Shown in pieces: positions 8,923-19,991 of a DNA stretch of 64,000 nt (its first letter is position 1; each line of letters opens with the position of its first letter). Both the position numbers and the translations under genes were made by a program. Below the pieces are notes generated by a model. That model worked only from the letters and a program-made list of their open reading frames with translations, searched no databases and was not told the origin of the DNA. This DNA is from Acidipropionibacterium timonense (GTDB lineage: Bacteria > Actinomycetota > Actinomycetes > Propionibacteriales > Propionibacteriaceae). The stretch lies in contig NZ_LR027558.1 of NCBI RefSeq assembly GCF_900605005.1, positions 158,033 to 222,032 of the forward strand, given 5' to 3'.

Positions 8923-9825
8923 TCCAGCCCGGTGGGAGGCGGCCCTCACCTGCGCAGCGCCGGTGACCGGGGTCCGGGGCAGGAACACCGTGGCGAGCGC
9001 GTCGAGATGCGGCAGCGACAGGGCGGCAGGGGCGGCGTCGACGACGACCTGCTTGGCGTGGAAGGCCACCCCGAGCCCGGCCGTGGCGATCATGTCGAGG
9101 TCGTTGGCGCCGTCGCCGAGGGCGATCGTGGCCGCGAGGTCGACGCCGAACCGCTCGGCCCAGGAGCGCAGGTGCGCGGCCTTGGCCCGACGGTCGACGA
9201 CGGGTCCGACCACCCGCCCGGTGAGGTGGCCGTCGAGGATCTCGAGGGTGTTGGCGGCATGGGCGTCGACGTGGAGCCGGTCGGCCAGGGGTGCCACCAT
9301 CTGGGTGAATCCTCCGCTCACCAGGGCGACCCGCCAACCGGCGGCGTGGGCGGCGTCGACGAGCTCGGTGGCCCCGTCGGTGAGGACGACCGCCCGCTCG
9401 GCCTCGGCGACCGCACCCTCGGGGAGCCCGGCCAGGCAGGCGACCCGCTGGCGCAGGGAGTCGGTGAAGTCGAGCTCACCGGCCATCGCCCGGGCGGTGA
9501 CCTCGGCCACCTCGCTGGCCCGTCCGGCGCAGTCGGCGAGCAGATCGATGCCCTCGGTGCGCACCATCGTCGAGTCGACGTCGCTGACGAGAAGTCCGGG
9601 GCGACGCAGGGCGTCCGGGACGACGATGAGGTCGACCGGGTCGGCGGCCGGCAGGGTGGCCCTCAGCGCGGTCGGGTCGAGCGTGCCGTCGTGGTCGACG
9701 ACGAGGGCGCTCCAGCCGGGGCCCGCCACGGGGATCGTCGTCGTGGCGGACAGCCGCGGCAGGACGGTGGTCCAGTCCCGGGGCGAGGCGGTGACGAGGA
9801 CGAGTCGGGTGCTCGATGGACTCAT
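8920..9825 (-). CDS. serB: Phosphoserine phosphatase SerB
   Basis: 301 aa HAD-superfamily phosphatase performing the last step of serine synthesis. The catalytic DVDST (DxDxT motif) is near residue 83, the LVSGGFTQM motif supplies the Ser and the following KAAHLRSWAERFG region the Lys, and GDGANDLDMI binds Mg2+. An N-terminal region of about 75 residues corresponds to the ACT-like regulatory portion in the long SerB type. GAGGA lies about 5 bases before the ATG at 9825. The methyltransferase gene upstream ends 7 bases before this start, so they are probably cotranscribed. Confidence 0.92.
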   Translation of the reverse strand: MSPSSTRLVLVTASPRDWTTVLPRLSATTTIPVAGPGWSALVVDHDGTLDPTALRATLPAADPVDLIVVPDALRRPGLLVSDVDSTMVRTEGIDLLADCAGRASEVAEVTARAMAGELDFTDSLRQRVACLAGLPEGAVAEAERAVVLTDGATELVDAAHAAGWRVALVSGGFTQMVAPLADRLHVDAHAANTLEILDGHLTGRVVGPVVDRRAKAAHLRSWAERFGVDLAATIALGDGANDLDMIATAGLGVAFHAKQVVVDAAPAALSLPHLDALATVFLPRTPVTGAAQVRAASHRAG

Positions 9826-9832
9826 GGCGTCC

Positions 9833-10861
9833 TCACCGCTTCGTCGTCATGGTGACGGTGTAAGCCCGGTTCCGGGCGATCTGCCTGGTCGGGCCGACGG
9901 TCTGGTCGAGGTGCTCGCCCCACGGCAGGTGCGAGTTGTAGACGCACCACAGGTGGCCGCCGGGGCGCAGGACGCGCCCGGCGTCGGCGAGCATGACCAG
10001 GGTGGGGCCGGACTCCTTGGCGGTGCCGCGGTGGAACGGGGGATTGGTGACGACGAGGTCGAGACAGGCGTCCGGCAGGCCCTCGAAGCCGTCCCGCTGG
10101 GTGACGTCGACGTCGACGCCGTTCGCGGCGGCCGTCATCCGGGTCGAGTCGACCGCCGCCCAGGAGACGTCCGAGGCGGTCACCGCGGCCCGGTCGCCCA
10201 GTCGACGGGCCAGGGTGGTGGCGATGACGCCGTTGCCGCAACCGAGGTCGTGCACGGTGGCGCCGGCCGGGAGGCCCTCGACGATGCGATCCAGGTGCGC
10301 CAGCAGCAGGGCGGTCCCGGCGTCCAAGCCGGCGGTGTGGAAGGCCGCCCCATGGGCGACGATCTCCAGGCCGGCCTCGCCGACCGTGTTGTGACGCGGC
10401 CAGTCGCCGCCCCGGGCCGGACGTTCCCGCGGGTGCTCGAAATGGAGCGCCCGGGCGCGGCCCCAGCCGCGGCTGGCGTGGACCTCGTCGAACCAGCGGG
10501 CCCCCACCTCGTTCATCGACCGGTTCATGTGCCGGGTGCGGCCTCCGGCGATGACGTGGAGGTTCTTGACGCCGTGGCGGACGGCCAGGGCGTGCAGCAC
10601 CGAGAGGGTCTCGTCGAGGGCGTCGAGTGAGGTCGGCAGACCCATCCACACCTGGTCGGGAACGAGGCCCTCGGGGGCGGTGAAGGGATTGACGACGAGG
10701 GTCGGGTCGAGTCGGGCCAGGTCGCGCAGGTCATCGCACCAGACGTTGACCGGGGACCATGCGCGGGCGACGTCGACGAGGGCGGGGCGGTCGAGCACGA
10801 GGACGTGACGGGCCCCTGCGGGAGCCTCCACGGCGATGACCTCGTCCACGCTGTCGTCCAT
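9833..10861 (-). CDS. RlmG/RsmC-like class I rRNA methyltransferase
   Basis: 342 aa SAM-dependent methyltransferase with a degenerate N-terminal half and a catalytic C-terminal half, the arrangement of RlmG and RsmC, which methylate exocyclic amines of guanines in rRNA. The SAM site reads VHDLGCGNGVIATTLARR (near residue 212) and the N-methyltransferase motif is VVTNPPFHRG (near residue 275). Which rRNA position is modified cannot be told. The ATG at 10861 is preceded by AAGACT and 6 bases, and the oppositely oriented PPDK regulator starts 104 bases away. Confidence 0.82.
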   Translation of the reverse strand: MDDSVDEVIAVEAPAGARHVLVLDRPALVDVARAWSPVNVWCDDLRDLARLDPTLVVNPFTAPEGLVPDQVWMGLPTSLDALDETLSVLHALAVRHGVKNLHVIAGGRTRHMNRSMNEVGARWFDEVHASRGWGRARALHFEHPRERPARGGDWPRHNTVGEAGLEIVAHGAAFHTAGLDAGTALLLAHLDRIVEGLPAGATVHDLGCGNGVIATTLARRLGDRAAVTASDVSWAAVDSTRMTAAANGVDVDVTQRDGFEGLPDACLDLVVTNPPFHRGTAKESGPTLVMLADAGRVLRPGGHLWCVYNSHLPWGEHLDQTVGPTRQIARNRAYTVTMTTKR

Positions 10862-10867
10862 GTGGAC

Positions 10868-10873
10868 AGTCTT
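10868..10873 (-). promoter_or_regulatory. Possible -10 hexamer AAGACT before rRNA methyltransferase
   Basis: AAGACT lies exactly 6 bases before the ATG at 10861. Weak match to TANNNT; a GGAAGA nearby could instead be a ribosome site. Confidence 0.25.
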
Positions 10874-10953
10874 CCATGGGGCGGAACGCGGGACGGCGGG
10901 GGTGGACACGGCCCGCCGCCACCGTGTGCGCACCTCACCGTGGCCAAGGCCGC

Positions 10954-10959
10954 TACCGT
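10954..10959 (+). promoter_or_regulatory. -10 hexamer TACCGT, leaderless start of PPDK regulator
   Basis: TACCGT, then GTCTGC, then the ATG at 10966; no Shine-Dalgarno is present. Confidence 0.5.
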
Positions 10960-10965
10960 GTCTGC

Positions 10966-11850
10966 ATGGCCGAATCCGTCCTCGAGATCCACGTCATCGC
11001 CGACTCGACCGGTGAGACCGGTGTACGCCTCGCCCGCGCCGCCCGCAGCCAGTTCGAGGGAGTGCACTGGCACATCGTCCGACACCCCATGATCGGGACC
11101 GTCCACGACATGGTCACCGCTCTCGACGCCGTCCGCACCCGCCGCGACGCCGGCATGTGGATCTGCGTCGTTCACACCCTGGCCCTGCCCGACATGCGCG
11201 CCATGGTCATCGACGCCTGCGAGGAGCTCGGCGTCCAGCAGGTCGACCTCATGGGCCCCATGCTCGAGGCCATGTCGACCGCCTCCGGGCTGGACGCCGA
11301 CCAGGTCCCGCGTCGTCCCGTCGGCGTCGAGGCCGACTACTTCACCCGCATCTCGGCCATGGAGTTCGCCGTCCGCAATGACGACGGCGCCATCCCCGAG
11401 CGACTCACCGAGGCCGACATCTGCCTGGTCGGCGTCTCCCGTTCGGGCAAGACGCCGTTGTCGATCTACCTGGGGTACCTCGGCTACAAGACCGTCAACG
11501 TCCCCCTGGTCCCCGGCATCCCTGCTCCCAAGGAACTCGCCGCGGTCGACCGGTGGCGCATCGTCGGCCTCACCATCGACGCCGAGCGCCTCCTGGCCAT
11601 CCGGGGACGCCGGGTCCGCGGCCTCGGCGGGTTCGGCACCGAGGACGGGTACGCCGACCTCGTGGCCATCTACGAGGAACTCGACGAGGTCGGCAGGACC
11701 CAGCGTCGACTCGGCTGCCCCGTCATCGACACCACCGGTCTGGCCCTCGAGGAGGCGGCGACGAGGGTCATCGACGTCGTCGAGGAGCGGGCCAAGGTGG
11801 CCGGCACCCATCTGCGGCGTCCGGCCGGCAGCTTCCGCACGGCGCCCTGA
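10966..11850 (+). CDS. PPDK regulatory protein (bifunctional kinase/phosphorylase)
   Basis: 294 aa member of the PPDK/PEP synthase regulatory family (DUF299). These proteins inactivate pyruvate phosphate dikinase by ADP-dependent threonine phosphorylation and reactivate it by Pi-dependent dephosphorylation. The N-terminus IHVIADSTGETG and the GVSRSGKTPLSIYLG phosphate-binding motif near residue 154 are diagnostic, followed by KTVNVPLVPGIPAPKEL. Length is near the bacterial norm of about 270-280 aa. It sits directly upstream of ppdK on the same strand, matching its only known target. Confidence 0.92.
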   Translation: MAESVLEIHVIADSTGETGVRLARAARSQFEGVHWHIVRHPMIGTVHDMVTALDAVRTRRDAGMWICVVHTLALPDMRAMVIDACEELGVQQVDLMGPMLEAMSTASGLDADQVPRRPVGVEADYFTRISAMEFAVRNDDGAIPERLTEADICLVGVSRSGKTPLSIYLGYLGYKTVNVPLVPGIPAPKELAAVDRWRIVGLTIDAERLLAIRGRRVRGLGGFGTEDGYADLVAIYEELDEVGRTQRRLGCPVIDTTGLALEEAATRVIDVVEERAKVAGTHLRRPAGSFRTAP

Positions 11851-11916
11851 CGACCCTCGACCGGCGACTCCCGCGCCGGCCAGCCGGCTCGGCGCCAGAA
11901 CCCTCCGGGCCGCAAC

Positions 11917-11932
11917 TGTGACAAGAATCACC
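11917..11932. promoter_or_regulatory. CRP-like palindrome upstream of ppdK
   Basis: TGTGA-CAAGAA-TCACC matches the TGTGA-N6-TCACA form recognised by CRP/FNR-family regulators such as GlxR. It lies about 180 bases before the ppdK start in the gap after the PPDK regulator. Function is inferred only. Confidence 0.4.
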
Positions 11933-12109
11933 TTTGCCCCGTCCCGAGGTGCCATGGCGGCCCGCACCGTGGAAGAATGACGACGTGGTTCGACGAGGCG
12001 GTCGATCTGGCCGTCCCGACGAACGCAGGCTTCCGGGCTCGGGGCGTGCTCCTGCCCGGATGTGTCGAGACCGACCCGACCGGGTGCAGATCGAAGGAGA
12101 TCGCCGAAG

Positions 12110-14761
<2,652 letters not shown>

Positions 14762-14778
14762 TCTGACCCCTCCGCTGA

Positions 14779-14822
14779 CGACCGGCCGGGCCGTGGGGAC
14801 GTCCCCACGGCCCGGCCGGTCG
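14779..14822. terminator. Long palindromic terminator after ppdK
   Basis: A 22-bp perfect inverted repeat with no spacer, centred on GGGGACGTCCCC at 14800/14801, starting 18 bases after the ppdK stop. Confidence 0.7.
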
Positions 14823-14966
14823 CTGTGTGTGCGGGCCCGGGTCCGACGCCGTGCACCTGTGAGAAGTTTCCACGGAGCGGCAAACCGGGGTTCGCCAGTT
14901 TGATAACAAAACGATAACGTTGCGCGCCGAGGGGTGGTCGAAGTAGACCAGCCCCTTGTCAACTCG

Positions 14967-14996
14967 TTGAACGCGACACGGACAGTTGTGCATATG
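14967..14996 (+). promoter_or_regulatory. Candidate promoter of POT transporter
   Basis: TTGAAC at 14967-14972 and CATATG at 14991-14996 are separated by 18 bases in the 310-base gap between ppdK and the peptide transporter. The gap also has an AT-rich patch around 14899-14920 (GATAACAAAACGATAAC) that stands out from the GC-rich surroundings. I see no gene in it. Confidence 0.35.
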
Positions 14997-15071
14997 AAGG
15001 ACTGCACGACGTCGCTCGACAACCTTGCACGGCGTTCGACGAGCACTCGACCACGAAAGGACGAGCACATC

Positions 15072-16656
15072 ATGGCGGACGCTCCCTCATCCCTTCTCGA
15101 CGCCCCGGGGTCGGCCGGCGTCACCCCGGCGCACCGACGTGGCCGCTACCGGCCGAAGAACCTCGTCACCGGTCCGTCCCGCCAGGACACGGGTTTCCTC
15201 GGCCATCCCGGCGGCCTTCCGTGGATGCTCCAGGTCGAGATGTGGGAGCGGTTCTCGTGGTTCGGGATGCGGGCGATCCTCCTGTATTTCCTCACCGAGA
15301 CCATCGCCCAGGGCGGCCTGGGCCTGCCGACGAGCGCCGGTCAGGTCGTCATCGCCTCCTATGGTGCCGCGGTCCTGCTCATGACGATCCCCGGCGGCAT
15401 CTTCGCCGACCGCATCCTCGGGCCGTGGGTCTCGACCCTGTGGGGCGGACTCATCATCATGACCGGTCACCTCGTCCTGGCGATCCCGCAGGTCGTCACG
15501 AGCTGGGTGGGCCTCATCCTCATCGCCATCGGCACCGGCTTCATCAAGCCCAACCTGTCGACCATCGTCGGCGGCCTCTACGACGACCACGACCCACGAC
15601 GCGACCAGGGCTTCCTCTACTTCTACATGTCGATCAACATCGGATCGCTCTTCGCCCCGCTCGTCACCGGCTTCCTCGGGCTACCACGTCGGTTTCATCG
15701 CCGCGGCGGTCGGCATGGCCCTGGCCCTCATCGCCTTCATCCACGGTCGCTCGAAGCTGCGCGAGTTCGCCTTCGACGTGCCCAACCCCCTGGGCCCGGG
15801 GGAGGGACGCCGTCTCCTCCTCGGCGCCCTAGCCGTCGTCGCCGGTGGTGCCCTGCTCGTGTGGGTGTGCAACCTCATCCTCGGCGAGCTCACGAGCGCC
15901 ATCGCCTACGCCCTCTTCCTCTTCGCCCTGGGGACGTCGATCAGCTACTTCGTGACGATGTTCCGCAGCCCCAAGGTCACCGCCGCCGAGCGGGTGCACG
16001 TCCTGGCCTTCATCCCGCTGTTCGTCGGGCAGGTGCTCTTCACGATGATCTTCGAGCAGGCTGCCGGCAAGATGGCGACCTTCGCCAAGGACAACACCGC
16101 CCCGTCGTTCATGTCCCCGGAGGCCTACCAGTCGATCAACCCGACCGCCGTCCTCCTCCTCGCCCCGTTGCTGGGGCTTCTCTTCCGTCGTCGGGAGGGA
16201 CGCTTCCCGACGACCCCGCAGAAGTTCGCCATCGCCGTGGGCATCATCGGTTTCTCGGCCCTCATGATGGGCTACGGGTTCCAGTCGTGGCCCGGCGGCG
16301 CGCGCCTGGCGCCGTTCTGGTACCTCGGTCTGGTCTTCGTCGTCCAGACGGTCGCGGAGCTGTCGATGAACCCGGTCGGCCTGTCGGTGACGACGAAGCT
16401 CGCCCCCAAGCAGTTCGCCTCGCAGATGATGACCCTGTGGCTGCTCGCCCCGGCCTGCGGTCAGGGCCTGGCCTCGGTCGTCATCGAGCGCACCAAGACC
16501 CTGGGCGACGTCACCTTCTACTACGGCCTGGGCATCGTGACGATCGTCGTGGCCGTCGTCCTCTTCGTCATCGCACCGTGGACCCAGTCGAAGATGAGTG
16601 ACACCGACGTCTCCCAGGAGCGGCTCATGGCGGCAACGTCCGACCGGCCCGAGTGA
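15072..16656 (+). pseudogene. POT-family di/tripeptide transporter, frameshifted
   Basis: Proton-coupled oligopeptide transporter (PTR2/DtpT-like, MFS fold). The start at 15072 is supported by GAAAGGA about 11 bases upstream. The N-terminal half carries the POT signature region WERFSWFGMRAILLYF and GTGFIKPNLSTIVG. Near 15678-15681, after VTGFLG, the frame is lost; the protein continues one frame over as GYHVGFIAAAVGMALALI to the stop at 16656, with the late-helix motif ELSMNPVGLSV intact. The change equals +1 or a loss of 3n+2 bases; homologues usually have a few residues between FLG and GYHVGF, so a short deletion is likely. It could be a real null allele or an assembly error. Confidence 0.85.
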
Positions 16657-16659
16657 TTG

Positions 16660-16678
16660 CGGCCCCTCCGTGGGGCCG
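16660..16678. terminator. Hairpin terminator after POT transporter
   Basis: CGGCCCC and GGGGCCG pair around TCCGT, directly after the stop at 16656. Confidence 0.55.
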
Positions 16679-16764
16679 GCGGGGGTGGTGGAGCGGTGTT
16701 CCTGTGGAGGACGCAATAGGCTGAACCCACGGGAATGACCGCCCCCGAGACCATGGAGGACCCC

Positions 16765-17847
16765 ATGACCCAGTCGTTCGGCGCCTGGCGTGCCACCTAC
16801 ACCCCCGGATCCTGGGTGGTGCTCGCCGGGCCCAGCAGCCTCGTCGTCATGCAGCCGGCGGCACCGCGGCACTCCGAGCTGGTCCGCTCGATCTGGAACC
16901 AGGTGGTCCGGGCCGCCGACGCCGACGCCCTCGTCGCGACCCTCACCTCCATCGGTCTGTCGCAGATGCCCAATCTCGGCGTCTTCTTCTGGAAGGGCGA
17001 CCGGATGTGGTCGCTGGCGCGCGGCAGCGTCGTCGTCAAGGACGCGAGCAGCGGACAGGTCGTCAACCACGGGGAGGGACTGCTCACCTGGCGTGAGGAG
17101 GGGCTCGACCCCTCGGTCGTCCGGGTCGAGATGGAGGACGCCGCCCAGGGCCTCGACATGCCGCTCATGCTCGGGGTCGCCCTGGCCTCGGCGGTGACGA
17201 TCGACGCCACCGGTACCGGTGAGGTGCTCCTCGTCGAGGACGAGGCGGAGGGTCCGGCCGATGCCGCCGTGCACCCGGACGTCGTCCCCGCGCCCGAGGT
17301 GTCCCCCTCCTCACCGACCTCGCCCGTCCCCCCGACGTCTCCCGCCTCGCCCGTGGCGCCGCAGTCCCCGGTGACGACCTCGCCGACCCGCCAGGAGGAG
17401 GCCCCCCGGCTGTCCGTCGTGCCCCGACCCCGGCACGACGAATGGGCCGAGGAGGCCGACGATCTGCCGGCCTGGCGCTCGGCGACCTACTCCCCCCATG
17501 AGCACGAGCCCGCGGCCGTGCACCTCGTCGCCTCCACCGGGGGTTCGGTGCCGCTGGACGGACCGGTGCTCATCGGCCGCGCTCCGAACGGCGGTGCCCA
17601 CGAGCCCGACGCCGCCCTGCTGCGGGTGCCGTCCCCGAGCCAGGACATCAGCCGCACCCACGTGCGGGTCGCTCCGTCGCAGTGGGGCTACGACGTCACC
17701 GACATGAACTCGACCAACGGCACCACGGTGCGCCGGGCCGGGGAGGGGCCGCTGCGTCTGGAACCGGGAGAGACCGTCGGGGTGCGCGTCGGTGACGTCG
17801 TCGACCTCGGTGACGGGGTCACCCTGTCGATCGTGCAGGACCACTGA
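16765..17847 (+). CDS. FHA-domain protein
   Basis: 360 aa, probably cytoplasmic signalling protein. The C-terminal FHA domain (about residues 265-355) reads VLIGRAPN, then SQDISRTHVRV and MNSTNGTTVRR, which hold the phosphothreonine-binding Arg, Ser and Asn residues. The N-terminal region of about 170 residues (GAWRATYTPGSWVVLAG onward) is conserved-looking but I do not recognise it. A Pro/Ser/Thr-rich linker of about 60 residues joins the two. The ATG at 16765 is chosen because GGAGGA is 4 bases upstream; an ATG at 16735 has no ribosome site. Its partner is likely a phosphoprotein made by a Ser/Thr kinase located elsewhere. Confidence 0.82.
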   Translation: MTQSFGAWRATYTPGSWVVLAGPSSLVVMQPAAPRHSELVRSIWNQVVRAADADALVATLTSIGLSQMPNLGVFFWKGDRMWSLARGSVVVKDASSGQVVNHGEGLLTWREEGLDPSVVRVEMEDAAQGLDMPLMLGVALASAVTIDATGTGEVLLVEDEAEGPADAAVHPDVVPAPEVSPSSPTSPVPPTSPASPVAPQSPVTTSPTRQEEAPRLSVVPRPRHDEWAEEADDLPAWRSATYSPHEHEPAAVHLVASTGGSVPLDGPVLIGRAPNGGAHEPDAALLRVPSPSQDISRTHVRVAPSQWGYDVTDMNSTNGTTVRRAGEGPLRLEPGETVGVRVGDVVDLGDGVTLSIVQDH

Positions 17848-17929
17848 GCCACTTCCGCCTGCAGGTCGCGGCCGGCGGCCCCGGCGCCTATGGTGGCCTC
17901 GTGGTCCAATCGCAGGAAAGGGGTAGGTG

Positions 17930-18640
17930 ATGGCTCGGATCCTCGTCCTGTCGGGTGCGAACCGGTACTCGGACGCCTGGCACGACTTCGACGGCACGTC
18001 CGCGGCCGTCGCCCAGATCCTCACCGACAAGGGGCACCAGGTGCAGGTGCGACGCTCGGAGCCGAGCGCCCTGGACGGCCTCGACGACGTCGACCTGCTC
18101 GTCGTCAACACCGGCGGCGGTGACCCCGAGGAGGGATGGGACTACATCCCCGAGTGGACGCGCGCCCATGGCCGCATCCTCGACTTCCACGAGTCGGGTC
18201 GGCCCATCCTCGGGCTGCACACGGCGTCGAACACCTTCTGCGACTGGGAGTTGTGGCCGGAGATCCTCGGTGGACGGTGGGTGCTGGGGCAGTCCGGGCA
18301 TCCCGAACGGTCGTACGCCGTCTTCGAGCCCATGCCGGAGGCCCTCGACCACCCGGTGACCCGCGGCATCGACCAGGTCGTCTGCTACGACGAGCGTTAC
18401 AGCAACCTCGACATCAGCCCGCTGGCGACCCCGCTGCTCTTCCACGAGACCGGTGAGGAGTTCCACGTCGTCGCTTGGACCATGGGCAATGACGTCGTCT
18501 ACGACGGACTCGGGCATTCCGAGCGGTCCTACGAGTCCCCCTCCCGCCGACTGCTGCTGTGCAACGAGGTGTCGTGGCTGCTCAACTGGCGCAAGAGGTT
18601 GGCGGCCAGGGCGGCGGCGGAGGACGCTTCGGATATCTGA
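17930..18640 (+). CDS. ThuA-like domain protein
   Basis: 236 aa protein of the ThuA (trehalose utilization) superfamily, a glutamine-amidotransferase-like fold. Features are the N-terminal ILVLSGANRYSDAWHDF, LLVVNTGGGDP, GRPILGLHTASNTF in the nucleophile-elbow position (no Cys), and YDERYSNLDI. A catalytic role is not established for the family. AGGAAAGGGG lies upstream of the ATG at 17930; a GTG at 17927 is an alternative. A TATGGT hexamer at 17889-17894 could be the -10 element. It is monocistronic, followed by a large hairpin. Confidence 0.8.
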   Translation: MARILVLSGANRYSDAWHDFDGTSAAVAQILTDKGHQVQVRRSEPSALDGLDDVDLLVVNTGGGDPEEGWDYIPEWTRAHGRILDFHESGRPILGLHTASNTFCDWELWPEILGGRWVLGQSGHPERSYAVFEPMPEALDHPVTRGIDQVVCYDERYSNLDISPLATPLLFHETGEEFHVVAWTMGNDVVYDGLGHSERSYESPSRRLLLCNEVSWLLNWRKRLAARAAAEDASDI

Positions 18641-18681
18641 GCCGGTCTGGGCGTTGTGCGGCCGGAGACGTTGGCGTCCGC

Positions 18682-18759
18682 GGGTGGAGATTCAGCGCCG
18701 GGCGCCGGTTTTCGTCGCTGTCGTGACGAATTCGCCCGGTTGACGCTGAATCTCCACCC
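18682..18759. repeat. Large branched inverted repeat between ThuA-like gene and deoC
   Basis: Outer arms 18682-18697 and 18744-18759 are perfect 16-mers (GGGTGGAGATTCAGCG). Inside, CCGGGCG pairs with CGCCCGG and TTCGTC pairs with GACGAA, giving a stepped stem. It lies between convergent genes and may be a bidirectional terminator or a dispersed palindromic element. Confidence 0.65.
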
Positions 18760-18773
18760 ACTCGAGCCGATCG

Positions 18774-19451
18774 TCAGTCCTCCGGCGCCCCGGCGAGGAT
18801 CTTCTCGGTCGCCGAGACACCGAGTCGGGTGGCCCCGGCCTCGATCATGGCGCAGGCCGTGGCGTAGTCGCGGATGCCACCGGAGGCCTTGACCCCCAGG
18901 CGTCCGCCGACGGTGGCCGCCATGAGTTCGACCGCGTGGACACTGGCCCCACCGGCCGGATGGAACCCGGTCGACGTCTTGACGAAATCGGCCCCGGCTG
19001 CCTCGGCGGCCCGGCAGGCCCGGACGATCTCGTCGTCGGTGAGGGCGGCCGACTCGATGATGACCTTGAGCAGCAGCGCCGGGGCGGGAACCGCCGCGCG
19101 CACGGCGGCGATCTCGGCGGTGAGGTCCTCGTCGAGGCCGGCCCTGAGCAGTCCGATGTTGATGACCATGTCGACCTCGTCGGCCCCCAGCCGCACCGAC
19201 TCGGCCGCCTCGGCGGCCTTGGTGGTGGCGGTGTGCTTGCCCGAGGGGAACCCGCAGACGGTGCAGGTGTGCACCTGTCCCAGGTCGACGCCGTCCAGCG
19301 GAAGCATGGCGGGGGAGACGCAGATCGACCACGTGCCCAGATCCTTGGCCCGGGCGGCCAGGGCGGCGACGTCGGCGGCCGTCGTCTCGGGCGACAGCAG
19401 GGTGTGGTCGATGATGCGGGCGAGCTCGGCTCGGGTGGGCTGGGTGGTCAC
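18774..19451 (-). CDS. deoC: Deoxyribose-phosphate aldolase
   Basis: 225 aa class I aldolase that splits 2-deoxyribose 5-phosphate into acetaldehyde and glyceraldehyde 3-phosphate in deoxynucleoside catabolism. The Schiff-base lysine motif is FVKTSTGF near residue 158, with the supporting Lys in VKASGGIRD near residue 189 and Asp in [11 protein letters not shown] near residue 95. Length is normal. The GTG at 19451 has AGGAAGGA upstream. No other deo genes are adjacent. Confidence 0.95.
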   Translation of the reverse strand: MTTQPTRAELARIIDHTLLSPETTAADVAALAARAKDLGTWSICVSPAMLPLDGVDLGQVHTCTVCGFPSGKHTATTKAAEAAESVRLGADEVDMVINIGLLRAGLDEDLTAEIAAVRAAVPAPALLLKVIIESAALTDDEIVRACRAAEAAGADFVKTSTGFHPAGGASVHAVELMAATVGGRLGVKASGGIRDYATACAMIEAGATRLGVSATEKILAGAPED

Positions 19452-19539
19452 GACGGTGTCCTTCCTGTGGGTATGCGGTCAGGATACGGACCTTGCCGGG
19501 TCCTCGTCCGCGCAGGGGAGGGCAGAACGCCGACTCATC

Positions 19540-19553
19540 TGTGGCAGCTCACA
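19540..19553. promoter_or_regulatory. CRP-like palindrome before small exported protein
   Basis: TGTG-GCAGCT-CACA, about 50 bases upstream of the predicted transcription start of the gene at 19599. CRP-family binding is an inference. Confidence 0.3.
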
Positions 19554-19586
19554 GGTTTCGCATCGGAACACCACAGAGCCGATTCC

Positions 19587-19592
19587 CAGAAT
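19587..19592 (+). promoter_or_regulatory. Possible -10 hexamer CAGAAT, leaderless start
   Basis: CAGAAT then GAGGCC then the ATG at 19599. Weaker match than the TANNNT cases. Confidence 0.3.
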
Positions 19593-19598
19593 GAGGCC

Positions 19599-19889
19599 AT
19601 GGACGCCACGACATTCCCCAGCCAGCAGCCCCGAGTCACCCCCGAACAGGCCAGGTCCGCCACCACCCAGCCCCGGTCGAAGAGCACCCAGCCCCGCAGA
19701 TCATGGCGGACGAAGGTCCGCAACGTCGTCCTCGGCGTCGCCGCAGCCGCCACCATCGCCGTCGGTGGAGCCGGCATGTTGTCCAACCAGGACGCCGCGG
19801 AGGCCGGCGTCGTCCACCAGAACTACGCCGTGCTCACCCAGACGGTGCAGGTCCCGCAGGTGTCGATGGCCACCAGGAACGACGAGTGA
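19599..19889 (+). CDS. Small predicted exported protein, unknown function
   Basis: 96 aa, not recognised. The first 40 residues are polar (Gln, Pro, Thr, Ser, Arg), followed by a basic segment and one hydrophobic stretch VVLGVAAAATIAVGGAGML near residues 43-61, typical of a signal peptide or anchor with a long n-region. The remaining mature part is only about 30 residues. A strong hairpin follows the gene and a plausible promoter precedes it, which supports expression as a single gene. Confidence 0.55.
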   Translation: MDATTFPSQQPRVTPEQARSATTQPRSKSTQPRRSWRTKVRNVVLGVAAAATIAVGGAGMLSNQDAAEAGVVHQNYAVLTQTVQVPQVSMATRNDE

Positions 19890-19938
19890 CGCCGTCCCCC
19901 CTTCCGGCGTCGAGTTCCGCAGTCGAGCCCCTAGCCGA

Positions 19939-19974
19939 GGCTGAGGCCCCATCCCTCGGGATGGGGCCTCAGCC
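19939..19974. terminator. Hairpin terminator
   Basis: GGCTGAGGCCCCATCC pairs with GGATGGGGCCTCAGCC around a 4-base loop CTCG, between the small exported gene and the convergent GT2-GtrA gene. Confidence 0.75.
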
Positions 19975-19991
19975 GTTGCCGGGTGCCGCTG

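Noticed and set aside
15670-15690. Programmed ribosomal frameshift in the POT gene
   Set aside because: No slippery heptamer or downstream pseudoknot is apparent and POT transporters are not known to use recoding; a small deletion or sequence error is simpler.
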